Source: Pararobbsia alpina
GTDB lineage: Bacteria > Pseudomonadota > Gammaproteobacteria > Burkholderiales > Burkholderiaceae
Assembly: GCF_902859895.1 (NCBI RefSeq)
Contig: NZ_CADIKM010000006.1
Coordinates: forward strand, 186,001-250,000
Reading direction: 5' to 3'
Length of the DNA: 64,000 nt
In this document: positions 31,537 to 40,353 of the stretch, one piece after another
How the letters are laid out: each line of letters begins with the position of its first letter
Numbering within the stretch: position 1 is the stretch's first letter
Notes under the pieces: model-generated
Told to the model about the DNA's origin: nothing
The model's input: the letters and a program-made list of their open reading frames with translations, nothing else
Databases searched by the model: none
Translations under genes and position numbers: made by a program

Positions 31537-31669
31537 GATGAGAAGTTTTCCCCTAGCGGTTGAAGAGCCGTTCTGCGCTTGATTTTTTTAGGGCGACAGG
31601 GGCGGCCGAAGGTGATTCAAAAATCTGCTGCTCAATGAAAAATACGCCGACAAAACATTCGTGTCTCGC

Positions 31670-33151
31670 TCAAGTTCCGATCCGTTGCGCGGTGAGATCA
31701 ATCGCGCGCCGGGCCTTGCCAACGAGCTCGTCGACTTCTTCGTGCGTGATGACAAACGGCGGCGAGAGCAGCATCCGGTCGCCGGTCGCGCGCATGACGA
31801 GATCGTTTTCAAAACAGAAGTCGCGGCAGATCGTGCCGACCTCACCGCCGTTGGCGAAGCGCTGGCGCCCGAGCCCCTGGGCATCGCCCTTGTACTGCGC
31901 GAGTTGAATGCCCGCGACGAGGCCCGTGCCGGCGATATCGCCGACCAGTGGACTGTCGGCAAGCGCCGCGCGCAAGGTCTTCTGGAAATACGGGCCGATG
32001 TCTGTCTTCACGCGTTCGACGATGCCGCCTTCGCGCAACAGCCGCAGGTTCGCGACCGCAACAGCCGCCGCAACCGGATGCCCCGAATACGTGAGGCCGT
32101 GATTGAACTCCCCGTTCTCGATGATCGCCGCGGCAACGTGATCCTGGAGTCCGACCGCGCCCATCGGTACATACCCGGAGGTCAGGCCCTTGGCCATCGT
32201 CAGCAGGTCCGGCTGGAAACCGAAGTATTCATGCGAGAACCATTCGCCGGTCCGGCCGAAGCCGCCGATCACCTCGTCCGCGCAGAGCAGGATGTCGTAC
32301 TTGCGGCAGATGCGCTCGATTTCCGGCCAGTAGGTCGAGGCCGGGAAAATCACCCCACCCGCTCCCTGAAACGGCTCGCCGATAAAGGCGGCGACATTTT
32401 CGGCGCCGAGTTCGAGAATCTTCGCTTCGAGTTGCCGCGCGCAGTTCAGGCTGAACGCCTCCGGCGACAGATCGCCACCGTTGCCGTACCAGTACGGCTG
32501 GTCGATATGCACGATGTGTTCGACCTTCGAGGGCATCTGCTCATGCATATAGCCCATGCCGCCGAGCGAGGCCCCGGCGATCGTTGAACCGTGATAGCCA
32601 TTGGTCCGCGAGATCACATATTTCTTCGAGGGCTGGCCCTTGACGAGCCAGTACTGATAGACGATGCGCAGCACCGTATCGTTGCCTTCGGAGCCCGAAT
32701 TGCAATAGAAGAAATGATTGAAGCCCGGCGGCGTGACTTCGGCGAGCAGCGCCGAGAGTTCGATGACCGGCGGATGGGTTGTCTTGAAGAATGTGTTATA
32801 GAACGGCAATTCGAGCATCTGGCGATAGGCGGCTTCCGCGAGCTCCTTGCGTGCATGGCCGACGTTCACGCACCAGAGGCCGGCCATGCCATCGATGATC
32901 TTGTGGCCTTCGGAATCCCACAGATAGACGCCTTCGGCACGCGTGATCACACGGCTGCCCGTACGGTTGAGCGTGCCCATGTCCGAGAACGGGTGAAGAT
33001 GGTGCGCCGCGTCGAGCACGCGGTATTCGGCGGTGCTGCGCGCCACGCGCGGCGCGGCTGCGGTCACGGGCGCCTGGCCGGGTGCCGGCGACGGGCTTGC
33101 GACGCCCGCGGCGGGCGCGACGATCGGAGCGGGGTCATTGCGAAACGTCAT
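31670..33151 (-). CDS. spuC: Class III polyamine/GABA aminotransferase (SpuC-like)
   Basis: This PLP-dependent enzyme (493 aa) is of the omega-amino acid:pyruvate type. The PLP lysine is K321 in LTMAKGLTSGYVPMGAV, with the cofactor aspartate in ILLCADEVIGGFGRTG. The N-terminus up to residue 35 is Ala/Pro-rich and probably disordered. Its likely substrates are putrescine or GABA with pyruvate. In this locus it could supply the GABA to succinate-semialdehyde step between PuuD and GabD, or a direct putrescine route. The ATG at 33151 has GGAG 7 nt upstream; longer open reading frame upstream overlaps puuA and is spurious. It follows puuA by 17 nt. Confidence 0.88.
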   Translation of the reverse strand: MTFRNDPAPIVAPAAGVASPSPAPGQAPVTAAAPRVARSTAEYRVLDAAHHLHPFSDMGTLNRTGSRVITRAEGVYLWDSEGHKIIDGMAGLWCVNVGHARKELAEAAYRQMLELPFYNTFFKTTHPPVIELSALLAEVTPPGFNHFFYCNSGSEGNDTVLRIVYQYWLVKGQPSKKYVISRTNGYHGSTIAGASLGGMGYMHEQMPSKVEHIVHIDQPYWYGNGGDLSPEAFSLNCARQLEAKILELGAENVAAFIGEPFQGAGGVIFPASTYWPEIERICRKYDILLCADEVIGGFGRTGEWFSHEYFGFQPDLLTMAKGLTSGYVPMGAVGLQDHVAAAIIENGEFNHGLTYSGHPVAAAVAVANLRLLREGGIVERVKTDIGPYFQKTLRAALADSPLVGDIAGTGLVAGIQLAQYKGDAQGLGRQRFANGGEVGTICRDFCFENDLVMRATGDRMLLSPPFVITHEEVDELVGKARRAIDLTAQRIGT

Positions 33152-33168
33152 GGTGGTCTCCGTACGGT

Positions 33169-34503
33169 TCAGACGTGCAGCAACAAGTGCTTGCGTTCCC
33201 ACGAACTGATGACGCGGAAGAACGCTTCGTATTCGGTTTCCTTGAGCGCCAGGAAAGCCTTGACGAACTTCTCGCCGAGAGCCCGGGCGATCGGTTCGCA
33301 CGAGGCCATCTTCTGAATCCCCTCTTCGAGATTGCGCGGCAACTGATACGGCAGGCCATATCCGTCGCTCGCGAGTGGCTCGGAAGGCTTGAGCTGTTGC
33401 GTCATACCCAGGTAGCCCGCGGCCAGCGTCGAGGCGATGGCGAGATACGGGTTCGTATCGACGCCCGGAATCCGGTTTTCGATGCGGCGCGCATTCGGCG
33501 TCGAATACGGCACGCGGAAACCGACCGTGCGGTTGTCGTAGCCCCACTGCACATTGATCGGCGCCGCCATGAAACGTGACAGCCGCCGATACGAATTGAT
33601 ATAAGGCGCGAAGATCGGCATCAGGTTCGGCACATATTCCTGCTGGCCGGCGAGGTAGCCATAAAAGAACGGGGTCGGCTGCCCGTTGTCGTCGGTGAAC
33701 AACGGCCTGCCGGTCTCGAGATCGATCACGCTCTGATGGATGTGCATCGCCGAACCCGGTTCGTTCTCCATGGGCTTGGCCATGAAGGTCGCATACATAT
33801 TGTGACGCAGGGCCGCTTCGCGAACGGTGCGCTTGAACAGGAACACGCGGTCGGCGAGGTCGAGCGGATCGCCGTGCAGGAAGTTGATTTCCATCTGCGC
33901 GGCGCCCACTTCGTGAATCAGCGTGTCGACTTCAAGGTCCTGCAGTTCGCAATACTCATAGATATCCTCGAAGAGCGGGTCGAATTCGTTGACCGCCTCG
34001 ATCGAATAGCTCTGCCCGCCCGTTTCGGCACGGCCCGTACGGCCGACCGGCGGCGTCAGCGGCAGATCGGGGTCCTTGTTCATGTCGACCAGATAGAACT
34101 CGAGTTCCGGCGCGACCACGGGCTTCCAGCCTTTTGCCTTGTAGAGGTCGAGCACCTTACGCAGCACGTAGCGCGGCGAGATCTCGACCGGCGTGCCGTC
34201 GAAGTGCACGCAATCGTGGATGACCTGCGCGGTCGGGTCGACGGCCCATGGAATGAGCCGCATGGTCGACGAATCGGGCACGCAAATCATGTCGGGATCG
34301 GTCACGCCGGTTAGCGTGCCGTCTTCGGGATAATCGCCGGTGACGGTCTGGACCATCACGGCGAGCGGCAGACGCATGTTCTCGCCCGTTTCGAACTTGC
34401 TGCGCGGAATGATCTTGCCGCGCGCGACGCCAGCCATATCGGGGATCACGGCTTCGACTTCGGTGATCCGGTGTTTTTTCAGAAACTCATCAATGCTTTG
34501 CAT
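33169..34503 (-). CDS. puuA: Gamma-glutamylputrescine synthetase (glutamine synthetase family)
   Basis: This glutamine synthetase-fold enzyme of 444 aa ligates glutamate to putrescine with ATP, the first step of the Puu pathway. The N-terminus (FLKKHRITEVEAVIPDMAGVARGK) and the catalytic motifs APELEFYLVD, EVGAAQMEINFLHGDP and PGSAMHIHQSV are those of PuuA/SpuI-type proteins; adenylylation-site features of GlnA are absent. It lies between puuD (52 nt upstream) and the aminotransferase. Other polyamine or aromatic amine glutamylating paralogues (SpuI, GlnA3-like) share the fold, so substrate is inferred from context. Confidence 0.92.
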   Translation of the reverse strand: MQSIDEFLKKHRITEVEAVIPDMAGVARGKIIPRSKFETGENMRLPLAVMVQTVTGDYPEDGTLTGVTDPDMICVPDSSTMRLIPWAVDPTAQVIHDCVHFDGTPVEISPRYVLRKVLDLYKAKGWKPVVAPELEFYLVDMNKDPDLPLTPPVGRTGRAETGGQSYSIEAVNEFDPLFEDIYEYCELQDLEVDTLIHEVGAAQMEINFLHGDPLDLADRVFLFKRTVREAALRHNMYATFMAKPMENEPGSAMHIHQSVIDLETGRPLFTDDNGQPTPFFYGYLAGQQEYVPNLMPIFAPYINSYRRLSRFMAAPINVQWGYDNRTVGFRVPYSTPNARRIENRIPGVDTNPYLAIASTLAAGYLGMTQQLKPSEPLASDGYGLPYQLPRNLEEGIQKMASCEPIARALGEKFVKAFLALKETEYEAFFRVISSWERKHLLLHV

Positions 34504-34555
34504 GATCGTTCTCGCTGAGTCGGGACGCGGTGCGCCGGCGTGCAACGGGTGACGC

Positions 34556-35323
34556 TCACCCGTGTGATGTCGGACGTACCGCGCTCCGCTTTCGACAGGC
34601 TTCGCCAAAGGCGGCGAACATCGCGCTAGACACCGTGTCTTGCGCATATCTCCACTCCGGGTGCCATTGCACGGCAAACGCGAAGGTCGGCGCATCCGTC
34701 ACGCTGAACGCCTCGATCAGCCCGTCGGCCGCGATTGCCTCGACCGTGAGGCCGTTGCCGAGCCGCTCTACGCCCTGGCCGTGCAGTGAATTCACCTGAA
34801 TCTGGAGCGCGCCGCTGATTTGGTGCAGGATCCCGCCCGGGACGACCTGAACCGGATGCGACGGCGCGTATTGCCTGTCGAGTGGATCGTTCGGGTTCTC
34901 GCGGTGGTCGTGCAGACCGTCGACCGCGTGAACCTGTTGGTGCAGGCTGCCCGAGCGCACCACATTCATTTCCTGAAAGCCACGGCAGATCGCCAGCACG
35001 GGCACGCCGGCCGCGATCGCCGCATCGATCAGCGGTAGCGCGGTTGCGTCGCGGTGCGGATCGTGCAGCGTGCCGGGCATGCTCGGCGTGCCGCCATAGC
35101 GATGCGGCTCGACATTTGAGTAGCTGCCCGGGAAGACCAGCCCATCGACCAGCCCGAGCGTGCGCTCGATCGACTGCGGCGTGTCGAGCACCGGCAGCAG
35201 CACGGCAAAAGCATCCGCGCCGCCGACCACGGCGGCGATGTACTTCTCGCCGACGGCATGCGAGGCGTGATGCCCGATCACTTTGCGGTCGGCGCAAATG
35301 CCGACGATGGGTTGACGTGCCAT
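34556..35323 (-). CDS. puuD: Gamma-glutamyl-GABA hydrolase
   Basis: This class I glutamine amidotransferase-like hydrolase (255 aa) releases GABA from gamma-glutamyl-GABA. The nucleophile is C113 in VLAICRGFQEMNV, and the catalytic His-Glu pair is in FAVQWHPEW. NSLHGQGVERLG is another family segment. The ATG at 35323 is chosen; a TTG 12 nt upstream is less likely. It is the first gene of the long minus-strand polyamine operon and faces an 819-bp intergenic region shared with the cupin-HTH regulator, the likely site of polyamine-dependent control. Confidence 0.93.
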   Translation of the reverse strand: MARQPIVGICADRKVIGHHASHAVGEKYIAAVVGGADAFAVLLPVLDTPQSIERTLGLVDGLVFPGSYSNVEPHRYGGTPSMPGTLHDPHRDATALPLIDAAIAAGVPVLAICRGFQEMNVVRSGSLHQQVHAVDGLHDHRENPNDPLDRQYAPSHPVQVVPGGILHQISGALQIQVNSLHGQGVERLGNGLTVEAIAADGLIEAFSVTDAPTFAFAVQWHPEWRYAQDTVSSAMFAAFGEACRKRSAVRPTSHG

Positions 35324-35646
35324 GACCTTGGACAACCTGCTCTAAAAAGCTTCAGAAAGACGAAAAGACGGTGCAGCAATGCAGCGTGCTTTTTTGTCGC
35401 GATCGTGCGCCATGAACGCGCACGTCGTGCGGCCGGCCGCGCGCGGCACCCACGGAAAACCTCCAGTGGGCGCTGTGTCGACGAGTGGGAGTCGTCGCCG
35501 CCCGGCCTGACAGCGGGGCAAGCGAGAAGAAAACTACGGCAGCAGAGAAGCGACTTCGTCGCAATGCACGGCGATGAACGCGCGAGCATGAATCGAATTG
35601 TGACGGCGCACCGAACGACGCGACAGAATCGCGAAGATCGAAGCAA

Positions 35647-35754
35647 ACCGGCACATGGCCGATACGTAGTGCGTGCCGGTCAGGAACTCGGCATTGTCAA
35701 TGGTGGAGCGCGATGCGGACCGCAGGTGTCCGCCAAACGTCTGGCGCTCCCACC
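35647..35754. other. Two adjacent hairpins, possible structured leader
   Basis: The first pairs ACCGGCAC (35647-35654) with GTGCCGGT (35673-35680). The second has an outer arm GGTGGAGCGC (35702-35711) with GCGCTCCCACC (35744-35754, one bulged C) and an inner arm GCGGAC/GTCCGC (35715-35720/35728-35733). They lie 325-430 nt upstream of puuD. They could be a long puuD leader or an independent RNA; no known riboswitch was recognised. Confidence 0.35.
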
Positions 35755-35973
35755 TCAGCAAAGGACCTCGGACTCTCACGATGCACTCTTTAGGAATGTC
35801 TTTCGTTAAGTATATTCAACGCACAGGGCAATCACGGCTGCCGGCGGGTATCGCAAGTGTTTAAGATTACGCTACGCTTACGTCGAAGTCGTCATGCAGC
35901 GACACGCGAGGAACTCTTCTTGCTGCACCGACGACACAAGCATAGTCGAGCCAAAATTCGGGTGGTAGCCATT

Positions 35974-36002
35974 ATTACCCTTATATGAATAGGGATTACC
36001 CT
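35974..36002. promoter_or_regulatory. Direct repeats, candidate operator of the polyamine regulator
   Basis: ATTACCCT occurs at 35974-35981 and 35995-36002, a 21-bp period that puts both on one face of the helix. AT-rich sequence between (TTATATGAAT) could include a -10 element. Position is about 140-170 bp upstream of the regulator gene. Confidence 0.35.
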
Positions 36003-36142
36003 AAGACCATGGAGCGATCGCCTCTGCTTAGAATAAACGTACTTGCATGCGTGATTTGCCGGCGCGTGCTTATTTTTTTCAACACCCAGAGCGGCGCTTC
36101 GCGGTCGTTCGATATGCTCGACAGGCACTGCCGGGAGCCAGG

Positions 36143-36694
36143 ATGTCCGTGGAAGTCGCCGCGCGGTTGCAATATATCCGCAAGAAGAACGGTCTATCGC
36201 AGCGCGAACTTGCCAAGCGCGCCGGGGTCACCAATGGGACGATCTCGCTGATCGAGCAAAACCGGGTGAGCCCCTCAGTCGGCTCGCTCAAGAAACTGCT
36301 CGAATGCATCCCGATGAGTCTTGCCGAGTTCTTCACCTTCGAACTCGACGAGAACAAATGTGTCGTGTTCAGTGGCGACACACTCCCCAATCTGGGTAAT
36401 GAGACGATCCAGCTCCTGCTCGTCGGCTCGGGCACCAAGGACCGCAATATGTGCATCATGCGCGAGGTCTATGAGCCGCGTGCCGATACCGGCCCCGAAG
36501 CGCTCGAGCACGCCGGCCAGGAAGGGGGTGTGGTCGTGCGCGGCGAGATCGAACTGACCGTCGACGGGCAGAGTTGGATACTGCGGCCCGGCGATGCCTA
36601 TTACTTCGAAAGCAAGCTCGCGCACCGCTTTCGCAATCTGAGCGAGTCGGAGCCCTGCGAGATCGTTTCAGCGAACTCGCCCCCGACTTTCTGA
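36143..36694 (+). CDS. puuR: Cupin-HTH transcriptional regulator (PuuR-like)
   Basis: This predicted regulator (183 aa) has an XRE/Cro-type helix-turn-helix in residues about 5-60 (LQYIRKKNGLSQRELAKRAGVTNGTISLIEQ) and a C-terminal cupin (GGVVVRGEIELTVDGQSWILRPGDAYYFESKLAHRF), the architecture of PuuR, repressor of putrescine genes. ATG at 36143 has GGGAG about 6 nt upstream; longer starts are rejected. It is 36 nt upstream of puuC and divergent from the puuD-puuB operon, which it most likely represses until a polyamine is sensed. Effector is not proven by sequence. Confidence 0.88.
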   Translation: MSVEVAARLQYIRKKNGLSQRELAKRAGVTNGTISLIEQNRVSPSVGSLKKLLECIPMSLAEFFTFELDENKCVVFSGDTLPNLGNETIQLLLVGSGTKDRNMCIMREVYEPRADTGPEALEHAGQEGGVVVRGEIELTVDGQSWILRPGDAYYFESKLAHRFRNLSESEPCEIVSANSPPTF

Positions 36695-36730
36695 GCGCTG
36701 CCGACACCCTACTCGACCCCTGGAGGTCCA

Positions 36731-38233
36731 ATGGATACGAAGACCGTCAAAGACGTGCAGTACTGGAAAACCTTCGCAGGTTCGCTGAAAATCGATGCGC
36801 GCGCGCTGATCGACGGTCAGTCCGTCGACGCGGCCGATGGCAAGACCTTCGACTGCGTGAGCCCGATCGACGGCAAGGTGCTCGCGCAAGTCGCGGACTG
36901 CGGCGAGGCGGATATCGACCGTGCGGTGAGCGCCGCGCGGCGCAGTTTCGAGCAGGGTGTCTGGGCCGGCCTCAATCCGCGCAAGCGCAAGGCGGCGATG
37001 CTGCGCTGGGCCGCCCTGCTGCGCGATCATGCCGATGAACTCTCGGTGCTCGAAACGCTTGATGCCGGCAAGCCGATCGGCGATACGACGAGTGTCGATA
37101 TTCCGGGCGCAATCTATTGCATCGAGTGGTTCGCCGAGGCGATCGACAAGGTCGGGGGCGAAGTCGCACCCGTCGACCATCATCTGGTCGGCCTCGTGAC
37201 TCGCGAGCCGATCGGGGTGGTCGCGGCGGTCGTGCCCTGGAATTTCCCTCTGCTGATGGCCTCGTGGAAATTCGCGCCCGCGCTCGCGGCCGGCAACAGC
37301 GTCGTGCTCAAGCCCTCCGAGAAATCGCCGCTCACGGCGATCCGTGTCGCGCAGCTTGCGCTCGAGGCCGGCATGCCGGCCGGCGTGTTCAACGTCGTGC
37401 CCGGCTTCGGCGCAACCGGCAAACTGCTCGCGCTGCATATGGACGTGGACTGCCTTGCGTTCACGGGCTCGACCGCGGTCGGCAAGCAGATCATGCAATG
37501 CGCGGGGCAATCCAATCTCAAGCGCGTGTGGCTCGAGCTCGGCGGCAAGTCGCCGAACATCGTACTGCCCGACTGTCCCGATCTCGATCGCGCCGCGTCG
37601 TCCGCTGCGAGTGCGATTTTCTACAATATGGGTGAAATGTGCACGGCCGGCTCCCGCCTGCTCGTGCATCGCGACATCAAGGACGTGTTCATCGAGAAGC
37701 TACTGGCCGCGGCCGCAAGCTATCGGCCCGGTGACCCGCTCGATCCGTCGACCTCGATGGGCGCGATCGTCGACACGATCCAGCTCGAGCGCGTGCTGTC
37801 GTATATCGAATCCGGCCGTCAGCAAGCGACCCTGCTGTGCGGCGGCTCGCGGGCGCTGGAGGACAGCGGCGGCTACTACATCGAGCCGACGGTTTTCGAC
37901 GTCACGGACCCCGCGGCACGGATCGCCCGCGAGGAAATCTTCGGACCCGTGCTCTCGGTGCTGACCTTCGACTCGGTCGACGAAGCGATCCGCATCGCGA
38001 ACGACAGTGAATATGGGCTTGCCGCCGCGGTCTGGACCTCGAACCTGACGACCGCGCATGAAGTCTCGCGCCGGCTGCGCGCGGGGACCGTCTGGGTCAA
38101 TTGCTATGACGAAGGCGGCGACATGAACTTCCCGTTCGGCGGTTACAAGCAATCGGGCAACGGCCGCGACAAGTCGCTGCATGCGCTCGAGAAATACACC
38201 GAACTCAAATCAACCTTGCTGCGTCTGCGCTAA
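36731..38233 (+). CDS. puuC: Gamma-glutamyl-gamma-aminobutyraldehyde dehydrogenase
   Basis: This NAD(P)-dependent aldehyde dehydrogenase (500 aa) is predicted to oxidise the PuuB product to gamma-glutamyl-GABA. The catalytic cysteine is C304 in MGEMCTAGSRL and the general-base glutamate is in WLELGGKSPNI. The cofactor loop is AFTGSTAVGKQIMQ. The start has GGAGG 5 nt upstream, and the gene is 36 nt after puuR. Betaine aldehyde dehydrogenases are close relatives; the polyamine context decides. It is followed by gabD after 103 nt. Confidence 0.92.
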   Translation: MDTKTVKDVQYWKTFAGSLKIDARALIDGQSVDAADGKTFDCVSPIDGKVLAQVADCGEADIDRAVSAARRSFEQGVWAGLNPRKRKAAMLRWAALLRDHADELSVLETLDAGKPIGDTTSVDIPGAIYCIEWFAEAIDKVGGEVAPVDHHLVGLVTREPIGVVAAVVPWNFPLLMASWKFAPALAAGNSVVLKPSEKSPLTAIRVAQLALEAGMPAGVFNVVPGFGATGKLLALHMDVDCLAFTGSTAVGKQIMQCAGQSNLKRVWLELGGKSPNIVLPDCPDLDRAASSAASAIFYNMGEMCTAGSRLLVHRDIKDVFIEKLLAAAASYRPGDPLDPSTSMGAIVDTIQLERVLSYIESGRQQATLLCGGSRALEDSGGYYIEPTVFDVTDPAARIAREEIFGPVLSVLTFDSVDEAIRIANDSEYGLAAAVWTSNLTTAHEVSRRLRAGTVWVNCYDEGGDMNFPFGGYKQSGNGRDKSLHALEKYTELKSTLLRLR

Positions 38234-38336
38234 GTGCCCGTGGGCGGAGATGCGCCACGCGGCGCAACGCCTTTCCCGGCTTGTGCCCTATCGCATCGTC
38301 TCACGCGGCATCGTCATGCCGCCGCACCGGAACTGA

Positions 38337-39821
38337 ATGGAAACCATCATGCACCGTGATCATGCTTTCTTGTCTCTGAAGGACCCCGACCTGTTTCGCG
38401 TCCAGGCTTATGTGGACGGCCAGTGGATCGACGCCGATGACAAAGCCTCGTTCGAGGTCAACGATCCCGCGCGCCGCGTACTGCTTGCCAGCGTGCCGAA
38501 GCTCGGTGCCACCGAGACGCGCCGCGCGATCGACGCCGCCGCGAAGGCCGGTCCCGCCTGGCGCGCCCTGCCCGCCGCAAGACGCTCGGCGATTCTGCGA
38601 AAATGGCGCGACCTCATGCTCGAAAATGCCGACGATCTTGCGCGGATCATGACGGCCGAACAGGGCAAGCCGCTCGCCGAGGCCAAGGGCGAAATCGCCT
38701 ATGCGGCGTCGTTTCTCGAATGGTTCGGCGAGGAAGCCAAACGCATCTATGGCGATACGATTCCTTCGCCGACCGTCGACAAGCGGCTGATCGTCACTCG
38801 CGAGCCGATCGGCGTCTGTGCCGCGATCACGCCTTGGAACTTCCCTGCCGCGATGATCACCCGCAAGGTCGCGCCCGCGCTCGCGGCCGGGTGCACGATC
38901 GTCGTCAAGCCCGCCGAGGCGACGCCGCTGTCCGCGTTCGCCCTTGCGGTGCTGGCCGAGCGCGCCGGCGTACCGGCCGGCGTGCTGAACATTGTCACGG
39001 GCAATCCGAAGACGATCGGCGCCGAAATGACCTCGAATCCGATCGTCAAGAAACTGTCGTTCACGGGCTCGACGCCGGTCGGCCGCCTGCTGATGGAACA
39101 GTGCGCGCCGACGCTCAAGAAGCTCTCGCTCGAACTCGGCGGCAATGCGCCGTTTCTCGTGTTCGACGATGCCGACCTCGACGCGGCCGTCGAAGGGGCG
39201 GTCGCATCCAAGTATCGCAACGCGGGCCAGACCTGCGTCTGCACCAATCGCTTTTATGTGCACGATGCCGTGTACGACGCGTTTGCGGCCAAGCTCGCGG
39301 CAGCGGTATCGAAGCTTTCGATCGGCAATGGCTTTGAAACAGGGGTCACGATCGGACCGCTGATCAATGATGCGGCGATCGACAAAGTCGAGCGCCATGT
39401 AAGCGATGCGCTCGAGCACGGCGCCAAAGTCGTCACGGGCGGCAAGCTTCATGCGCTTGGCGGCACCTTCTACGAACCGACTGTCATCACAGGTGTGACG
39501 CAATCGATGAAGTTCGCGACTGAAGAAACGTTTGGCCCGGTTTCGCCGCTGTTCCGCTTCAGCACGGACGCCGAGGCCGTCGAGATGGCCAACGCAACCG
39601 AATTCGGCCTGGCCGCCTACTTCTACAGCCGCGATATCGGACGCGTCATGCGCGTAGCTGAAGCGCTCGAATACGGCATGGTCGGCATCAATACCGGTCT
39701 GATCTCGAATGAAGTCGCGCCGTTCGGCGGCGTCAAGCAATCGGGCATGGGTCGTGAAGGGTCGAAGTACGGGATCGAGGACTATCTGGCGATCAAGTAC
39801 TGGTGCATCGGCGGCGTGTAA
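38337..39821 (+). CDS. gabD: Succinate-semialdehyde dehydrogenase
   Basis: This NAD(P)-dependent aldehyde dehydrogenase (494 aa) oxidises succinate semialdehyde to succinate, feeding the TCA cycle. The catalytic cysteine is C300 in NAGQTCVCTNRF, the GabD signature with a second cysteine two residues later. LSLELGGNAPFLVFDDAD contains the general-base glutamate. Two starts are possible, 38337 and 38349; the difference is four residues. It completes the putrescine-to-succinate route of the locus and is followed by a good terminator. Confidence 0.92.
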   Translation: METIMHRDHAFLSLKDPDLFRVQAYVDGQWIDADDKASFEVNDPARRVLLASVPKLGATETRRAIDAAAKAGPAWRALPAARRSAILRKWRDLMLENADDLARIMTAEQGKPLAEAKGEIAYAASFLEWFGEEAKRIYGDTIPSPTVDKRLIVTREPIGVCAAITPWNFPAAMITRKVAPALAAGCTIVVKPAEATPLSAFALAVLAERAGVPAGVLNIVTGNPKTIGAEMTSNPIVKKLSFTGSTPVGRLLMEQCAPTLKKLSLELGGNAPFLVFDDADLDAAVEGAVASKYRNAGQTCVCTNRFYVHDAVYDAFAAKLAAAVSKLSIGNGFETGVTIGPLINDAAIDKVERHVSDALEHGAKVVTGGKLHALGGTFYEPTVITGVTQSMKFATEETFGPVSPLFRFSTDAEAVEMANATEFGLAAYFYSRDIGRVMRVAEALEYGMVGINTGLISNEVAPFGGVKQSGMGREGSKYGIEDYLAIKYWCIGGV

Positions 39822-39853
39822 AGCCAGCGCATCCGATATGGGTGAGTCACCAA

Positions 39854-39882
39854 GGCGCACAGCGAACCCTGTGCGCCATTTT
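39854..39882 (+). terminator. Rho-independent terminator after gabD
   Basis: GGCGCACAG (39854-39862) pairs perfectly with CTGTGCGCC (39869-39877) around a 6-nt loop, followed by ATTTTC. It lies 33 nt after the gabD stop. Confidence 0.75.
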
Positions 39883-39941
39883 CACGTCCGCATGGAAGGC
39901 GCAATACGCATCTTGCGCGCAGGGAAACATGTTCGAGAAAT

Positions 39942-39997
39942 AAAAACGCCGCCTCATCCCCAGGGCGTCGACTTCTGGCGCCCCGAGCGGGGCGCCA
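39942..39997 (-). terminator. Terminator region of the DUF1488 gene
   Basis: Reading the minus strand, TGGCGCCCC/GGGGCGCCA (39976-39997) forms a strong hairpin right after the stop. ACGCC/GGCGT (39964-39968 and 39946-39950) then makes a second stem followed by TTTTTATTT. Confidence 0.65.
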
Positions 39998-40000
39998 CGT

Positions 40001-40252
40001 TCAGGAGATGATGTACCGGCACTGCGGACCGCCGCCGTACGCCTTCTTGGCAAGCTGCAGGATCTCGTCCCGATGGGTGTCGAAAGCCGCCAGCACCGCG
40101 GGTTCATCGGAGCCTGTCACGCCACCCAGTTTCAGGGTCACCGCATCGTCGATCAGGAAGGCGATTTCGCGCGAATTGTCATAGCCCCAGAAACATACAC
40201 AGTGTCTGGAAGCATCGTAACTGCGACTGGGATTGGGGAAGTTGAGCGCCAT
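40001..40252 (-). CDS. DUF1488-family small protein
   Basis: This small protein (83 aa) begins ALNFPNPSRSYDASRHCVCFWGYDNSREIAFLID, which matches the short DUF1488 family often found in Burkholderia. The C-terminal half (FDTHRDEILQLAKKAYGGG) is also typical. It probably folds as a compact soluble domain; no function is known. It is divergent from the hicA remnant and followed by terminators, so it appears to be a single-gene unit. Confidence 0.82.
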   Translation of the reverse strand: MALNFPNPSRSYDASRHCVCFWGYDNSREIAFLIDDAVTLKLGGVTGSDEPAVLAAFDTHRDEILQLAKKAYGGGPQCRYIIS

Positions 40253-40317
40253 AGAGTCATCGTAGCCTATTCGGCTGTCCGCCCATGACCGTTTCGTGAA
40301 AGCGAGCCGATGTACTG

Positions 40318-40352
40318 TTGTGTAATCTTGTGTTTTTGTGTAATATTACACA
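40318..40352 (+). promoter_or_regulatory. Promoter and palindromic operator of the hic locus
   Basis: TGTGTAATATTACACA (40337-40352) is a perfect 16-bp palindrome ending one base before the hicA GTG. A half site TGTGTAAT recurs at 40319-40326. A -35-like TTGTGT (40318-40323) and a -10-like TAATAT (40341-40346) are 17 bp apart, so the palindrome covers the -10 box. This fits autorepression by HicB. Confidence 0.65.
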
Positions 40353-40353
40353 C

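Larger units (their letters stand above)
35324..36142. other. Long intergenic region between puuD and the cupin-HTH regulator
   Basis: An 819-bp region that must hold the divergent promoters of both polyamine transcription units. It contains two neighbouring hairpins (35647-35680 and 35702-35754) and a pair of ATTACCCT direct repeats 21 bp apart (35974-36002), listed separately. Open reading frames of up to about 180 codons cross it in several phases, but none has a recognisable family, a good start signal or neighbour support, so I call no gene. Confidence 0.55.

Noticed and set aside
35258-35809. 183-codon plus-strand frame starting within puuD and running into the intergenic region
   Set aside because: Its start lies in antisense of puuD, no ribosome-binding site, Arg-rich composition; hairpins in the same region are better explained as RNA or regulatory structure.
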